From Propionibacteriaceae bacterium (GTDB lineage Bacteria > Actinomycetota > Actinomycetes > Propionibacteriales > Propionibacteriaceae), in the NCBI GenBank assembly GCA_027353565.1, contig DAIEHO010000239.1, positions 1-9,059 of the forward strand: a DNA stretch of 9,059 bases, read 5' to 3'. The translations under genes were made by a program, and so were the position numbers. The notes under the pieces were generated by a model. It did no database searches. It had not been told where the DNA came from and saw only the letters and a list, made by a program, of their open reading frames with translations. Position 1 is the stretch's first letter. The number at the start of each line of letters is the position of its first letter. Shown here piece after piece: positions 6,285 through 9,059 of this stretch.

Positions 6285-7175
6285 TCAGCGACGGATGTAG
6301 CTGAGGATCCGCAGGATGTTCGTGTAGAGCCAGACCATCGTGACCGTGAGGCCGAAGGCCGCACGCCAGGACTCGGTGGCCGGGGCGCCCATCGCCACAC
6401 CCTGCTCGATGCTCTGGAAGTCTGTCACGAGCGACAGGACCGCAAGGACGACGCCGATGCCCGCGAACACCCAGGCGAGGCCGCCGACCGGACCGGTCAT
6501 GCCCGCGTACAGGCCGAGGTTGATGCCGAAGAACGACAGGCCGAAGCTCAGCAGGCTCGCCACGACGACGCCGATCATCGACAGCATGACGATCTTGCGC
6601 GCCTTGCTCGACAGGCGGAAGCCGCCGAACTTGTACGCCGCGAGCGTGATCGCAGCAGCCACGAATGTGCCCATGACTGCTTGAAGCACGATGCCCGGGT
6701 AGTACGACTCGAACAGCATGCTGAACCCGCCGATGAACACGCCTTCGATGAGCGCGAACGTGACGGCGAGCACCGGCCCGACCTGGCGGCGGACCGCCAC
6801 GATGAGCGGGACGATGAAGGCCACGAGACCCGAGACCAGCGCCACAGGCAGGAGCAGGTTGAACGGCAGGAACTTCGCAGCGGCGAAGGCCACGCCCATC
6901 ATGAGCCCCATGGTGATGGCGGTCTTGGTGATGACGTCGTCCACGGTCATGCGGTCGACCTGCTGAGGTGCCGACGGCCGGTACTGGGGGCCGTCGTTGG
7001 GCTGACCCGCGGTGGGTCGCTGGCCGTACTGCGTGTAGGGCTGGCCGTACTGCGCACCGTAGCTCTGGTCGTAGGGGGCCCTCGGGTCGTACTGCGCGTA
7101 CGGCGCCTGAGGGGCCTGCGCCCGAGGCAGGTTGTGCGTCCAGGTGTCGGGACGTGAGAGGACCGGATTGGCCAC
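6285..7175 (-). CDS. Bax inhibitor-1/YccA family membrane protein with Tyr/Gln/Pro-rich N-terminal tail
   Basis: Protein of 296 residues. Residues 1-75 are a disordered, probably cytosolic tail with many YGQ, YDQ and AQY units, including a tandem heptad QYGQPYT/QYGQRPT (42-55). Residues 76-85 (MTVDDVITKT) lead into seven hydrophobic segments (about 87-101, 106-129, 134-152, 162-183, 196-216, 221-250, 272-292), the BI-1 fold. Conserved features include the glutamate in TFALIEGVFIGG (E144), FESYYPGIVLQA (155-166) and the aspartate of LVTDFQSIEQG (D252). The second acidic residue of the pH-sensing pair in Bacillus YetJ appears replaced by Asn286 (WLYTNILRILSY). The family includes proton-regulated calcium-leak channels; activity here is not established. 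The GTG start at 7173-7175 has AAGGAAGG (7182-7189) at 6 bases. An in-frame extension of 80 residues upstream overlaps the promoter and is not family-like. Confidence 0.9.
   Translation of the reverse strand: MANPVLSRPDTWTHNLPRAQAPQAPYAQYDPRAPYDQSYGAQYGQPYTQYGQRPTAGQPNDGPQYRPSAPQQVDRMTVDDVITKTAITMGLMMGVAFAAAKFLPFNLLLPVALVSGLVAFIVPLIVAVRRQVGPVLAVTFALIEGVFIGGFSMLFESYYPGIVLQAVMGTFVAAAITLAAYKFGGFRLSSKARKIVMLSMIGVVVASLLSFGLSFFGINLGLYAGMTGPVGGLAWVFAGIGVVLAVLSLVTDFQSIEQGVAMGAPATESWRAAFGLTVTMVWLYTNILRILSYIRR
7020..7054 (-). repeat. Tandem repeat coding for QYGQ-P heptads in the BI-1 tail
   Basis: CTGGCCGTACTGCG occurs at 7020-7033 and again at 7041-7054, a 21-base period equal to seven codons. It encodes the QYGQPYT/QYGQRPT pair in the N-terminal tail. 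The period keeps frame, so the copy number could vary between strains without breaking the gene. Confidence 0.75.
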
Positions 7176-7181
7176 GAGGTG

Positions 7182-7217
7182 CCTTCCTTCTGAGTGGAAC
7201 GGTTGCAGTCTAGTCAA
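7182..7217 (-). promoter_or_regulatory. Predicted promoter and ribosome site of the BI-1 gene
   Basis: TAGACT (complement of 7207-7212) is a good -10 box, 31 bases before the GTG; the -35 region is weak. The overlapping TTGACT (complement of 7212-7217) could instead act as a -35 box with CTCAGA as a poor -10. AAGGAAGG (complement of 7182-7189) is a strong Shine-Dalgarno sequence and fixes the start at 7175. The 104-base gap to the reductase stop also contains GGCCGGCC-rich sequence but no convincing terminator. Confidence 0.45.
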
Positions 7218-7279
7218 CGCCCCTGTGCGGCCACTGTGTTCCGGCGGCCGGCCAGGGTTCACCCGGACTGTTCCCGGCG

Positions 7280-8947
7280 TCAGACCAGGACCGCCGAGGC
7301 CTTGGTCCCCAGCGTCGCCTTCAACGTGCGCATCCCGCCGGACAGCATCGACGAGTCGAAGCCCTCCTGGTCGAGGATGCGGTGCGCGAGGTACGAGCGG
7401 ACGCCCGCTGCGCACATGACCGCCACCGGACGACCGGCCGCGGCTGTGCGGATCTCCCCGAGCCGTTCCCGTACCTGCGTGTGCGGTACGAGCAGGCAGC
7501 CCGGGACATGCTCCGCAGCGTGCTCACCATGGCTTCGTACATCGAGGACCAGATGCTCCGCCATGACGGCCTCGAGGTCCTGCGCGTACCAGAGCTTCAA
7601 CGTGCCGTTGAGCACGTTCTCACCGGCCATCCCCACCATGTTGACCGGATCCTTGGCCGAGCCGTACGGGGGGGCGTACGCGAGGTCGAGGTCGATGAGG
7701 TCGGACACCTCGAACCCCCCTCGGATCGCCGTCGCCAGCACGTCGATGCGCTTGGCGACGCCCTTGTGCCCGACAGCCTGCGCACCGAGCAGCAGGCCGT
7801 CTTCGGCGCGGAAGTGGACGAGCAGGTGGATCGCCGCGGCACCCGGGAAGTAGCCGGCATGGTTGTTCGGGTGCAGGTGGAGCGTGTGGTACGAGATGCC
7901 GGCCGAGTCGAGCGAGGCCCGGTTCGCGCCCGTCATCGCTGCAGTCAGGTCACCGATGCGCACGATCGCCGTGCCGATCGGAGCGGGCATCGGACGTGCG
8001 GTCTCGGGCCTGAAGATCGCATCGGCGACGAGACGGCCGGCGCGGTTCGCCGGGCCGGCCAACGCGACGGGCCGACGGATGCCGGTGATGGGGTCGACGC
8101 TGATGACCGCGTCGCCGACCGCGTACACGTCCGGCAGGTTCGTGCGTCCGTGCTCGTCGACGCAGATCGCGCCGCGTTCGCACGTCACGCCTGCAGCCTC
8201 GAACGCCTTGGTGTCCGGTCGGACTCCGACGGACAGCACGACGATGTCCGCCTCGAGCCGGGTGCCGTCAGCGAGGACCACCGTGTCGCACGTGGCTCCG
8301 GGGATCACCTCTGTGGCAGCGACGCCCTCACGGACCTCGATGCCGAGGCGCCGCAGCTCGTCGGCGGCCATGTGCGCCATCTCGGGCTCGAGGGGCGGCA
8401 GCACGTGCGGCGCGAGCTCGACGAGGGTGGTGGCGATGCCGCGCATGGCCAACGCCTCGGCGGCCTCGAGGCCGATGAACCCGGCGCCCAGGACGACGGC
8501 CCTGGTCGCGCCGTCGAGGACCTTGTCGCGCATGGCCACGGCGTCGCCCACGGTACGCAGCGTCTGTACGCGCGCCGAGTCGATCCCCGGGATGGGCGGC
8601 CGGATCGCCGCCGCGCCCGGCGAGAGGACGAGAGCGTCGTACGCGATGGTCTGGATCTCGCCGGCGACTGCCACCGTGACGGTCTTCGCCGCCGCATCGA
8701 GACCGACCACATCGTGACGGACACGGACATCCAGGTTGAGCTGGGCGGTGAGTGACTCAGGGGTCTGGACGAGGAGGCTGGACTCCTTGGTGATCTCGCC
8801 CCCGACGAAGTACGGCAGTCCGCAGTTGGCGAAGGACACGTGCTCGCCGCGCTCGAGGACGACGATCTCGGCCGTCTCGTCCAGACGACGGGCTCGTGCG
8901 GCAGCGCTCATGCCACCGGCGACACCTCCGACGACGACCAGCCTCAC
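7280..8947 (-). CDS. CoA-disulfide reductase with C-terminal rhodanese domain (CoADR-Rhd)
   Basis: Flavoprotein of 555 residues, close to the 554 of the Bacillus anthracis CoADR-RHD. The FAD site is VVGGVAGGMSAAAR (5-18) with VGDA at 277-280. The active-site cysteine is Cys42 in SFANCGLPYFVGG. The NAD(P)H site is VVLGAGFIGLEAAEAL (151-166), and Glu177 at the end of the next strand favours NADH. Tyr366 (NNHAGYFPGA) and Tyr424 (DLAYAPPYGSAKDP) match the CoA-site tyrosines of the family. The rhodanese domain starts near 466 (LVLDVRS) and has the loop CAAGVRS with Cys512, so sulfane-sulfur transfer is likely intact. Expected reaction: NAD(P)H-dependent reduction of CoA disulfide, CoA persulfide or polysulfide in the cytosol. 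The GTG start at 8945-8947 overlaps the stop of the upstream gene as GTGA, so the two are coupled. It gives the family N-terminus MRLVVVGGVAGG exactly. Confidence 0.93.
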   Translation of the reverse strand: MRLVVVGGVAGGMSAAARARRLDETAEIVVLERGEHVSFANCGLPYFVGGEITKESSLLVQTPESLTAQLNLDVRVRHDVVGLDAAAKTVTVAVAGEIQTIAYDALVLSPGAAAIRPPIPGIDSARVQTLRTVGDAVAMRDKVLDGATRAVVLGAGFIGLEAAEALAMRGIATTLVELAPHVLPPLEPEMAHMAADELRRLGIEVREGVAATEVIPGATCDTVVLADGTRLEADIVVLSVGVRPDTKAFEAAGVTCERGAICVDEHGRTNLPDVYAVGDAVISVDPITGIRRPVALAGPANRAGRLVADAIFRPETARPMPAPIGTAIVRIGDLTAAMTGANRASLDSAGISYHTLHLHPNNHAGYFPGAAAIHLLVHFRAEDGLLLGAQAVGHKGVAKRIDVLATAIRGGFEVSDLIDLDLAYAPPYGSAKDPVNMVGMAGENVLNGTLKLWYAQDLEAVMAEHLVLDVRSHGEHAAEHVPGCLLVPHTQVRERLGEIRTAAAGRPVAVMCAAGVRSYLAHRILDQEGFDSSMLSGGMRTLKATLGTKASAVLV

Positions 8948-9059
8948 TGGGCAGCCTCTTCGCTCTGACGGGCGGCGATCTGGGCACGGACGTCGTCCAT
9001 GTCGAGGTCCCGTACCGCGGTGATCACGCGCTCCAGCTGCGGCGCGTTCAGGGCACCCG
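8944..9059 (-). CDS. Unidentified protein, C-terminal 37 residues only
   Basis: The frame enters from the right edge and ends at a TGA (8944-8946) that overlaps the GTG of the reductase gene. The visible end contains APQLERVITAVRDLDMDDVR and finishes SEEAAQ: a charged, probably helical tail. This is too little to name the family. The 4-base overlap places it in one operon with the CoA-disulfide reductase, so it may act in the same thiol or sulfur pathway or regulate it; that is inference from position only. Confidence 0.65.
   Translation of the reverse strand, partial: GALNAPQLERVITAVRDLDMDDVRAQIAARQSEEAAQ

Noticed and set aside
6051..7157. A 368-residue plus-strand open frame across the NUDIX end and the BI-1 gene.
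   Set aside because: Charged low-complexity translation that runs through the terminator hairpin; shadow of the two real genes.
7176..7415. 80-residue upstream extension of the BI-1 frame.
   Set aside because: It overlaps the 3' end of the reductase gene and the promoter; a strong ribosome site at 7182-7189 supports the GTG at 7175.
7382..8755. A 457-residue plus-strand open frame opposite the CoA-disulfide reductase.
   Set aside because: Antisense shadow; the opposite strand has all FAD, NAD(P)H, cysteine and rhodanese motifs.
1..9059. CRISPR array, insertion sequence, phage or toxin-antitoxin elements.
   Set aside because: No spaced direct repeats, no terminal inverted repeats with a transposase, and no phage or toxin-like proteins. 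Composition looks even throughout.

Overview
The window is GC-rich (about two thirds G+C by eye), tightly packed, and rich in GTG starts, GTGA stop/start overlaps and hairpin terminators without T-tracts. This and the gene families present point to a high-GC actinobacterium, possibly Nocardioides- or Aeromicrobium-like; that placement is inference. It looks like ordinary chromosome. I see no phage or transposon gene, CRISPR array, tRNA or rRNA. No gene-free stretch exceeds about 240 bases.

Layout, left to right. (1) 1-2999, minus strand: a KimA-type potassium/proton symporter whose stop overlaps the start of a KdpD-like sensor histidine kinase; the kinase runs off the left edge. (2) 3138-3542, minus: a small SRPBCC/AHSA1-like protein. 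(3) 3784-4347, minus: a 3-methyladenine DNA glycosylase. It is divergent, across only 36 bp, from (4) 4384-5325, plus: a secreted lipoprotein of unknown function. (5) 5509-6219, plus: a NUDIX hydrolase with an unexplained N-terminal region. (6) A long hairpin terminator separates it from the convergent (7) 6285-7175, minus: a Bax inhibitor-1/YccA membrane protein with a Tyr/Gln/Pro-rich N-terminal tail. (8) 7280-8947, minus: a CoA-disulfide reductase/rhodanese fusion, translationally coupled to (9) the last 37 codons of an unidentified gene at the right edge.

How the genes work together. The clearest module is potassium homeostasis: KimA would import K+ and the coupled KdpD-like kinase would sense K+ or turgor. 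The 138-base stretch before kimA contains mutually exclusive hairpins and could be a regulatory leader, perhaps a divergent c-di-AMP riboswitch, although the match is weak. The CoA-disulfide reductase/rhodanese belongs to low-molecular-weight thiol and persulfide metabolism. The glycosylase and NUDIX enzyme are single-gene repair or housekeeping units, and two or three of these single genes look leaderless. I found no convincing wholly new system. The most worthwhile leads are the kimA leader, the KimA/half-KdpD pair, the BI-1 tail and the unknown N-terminal region of the NUDIX protein.
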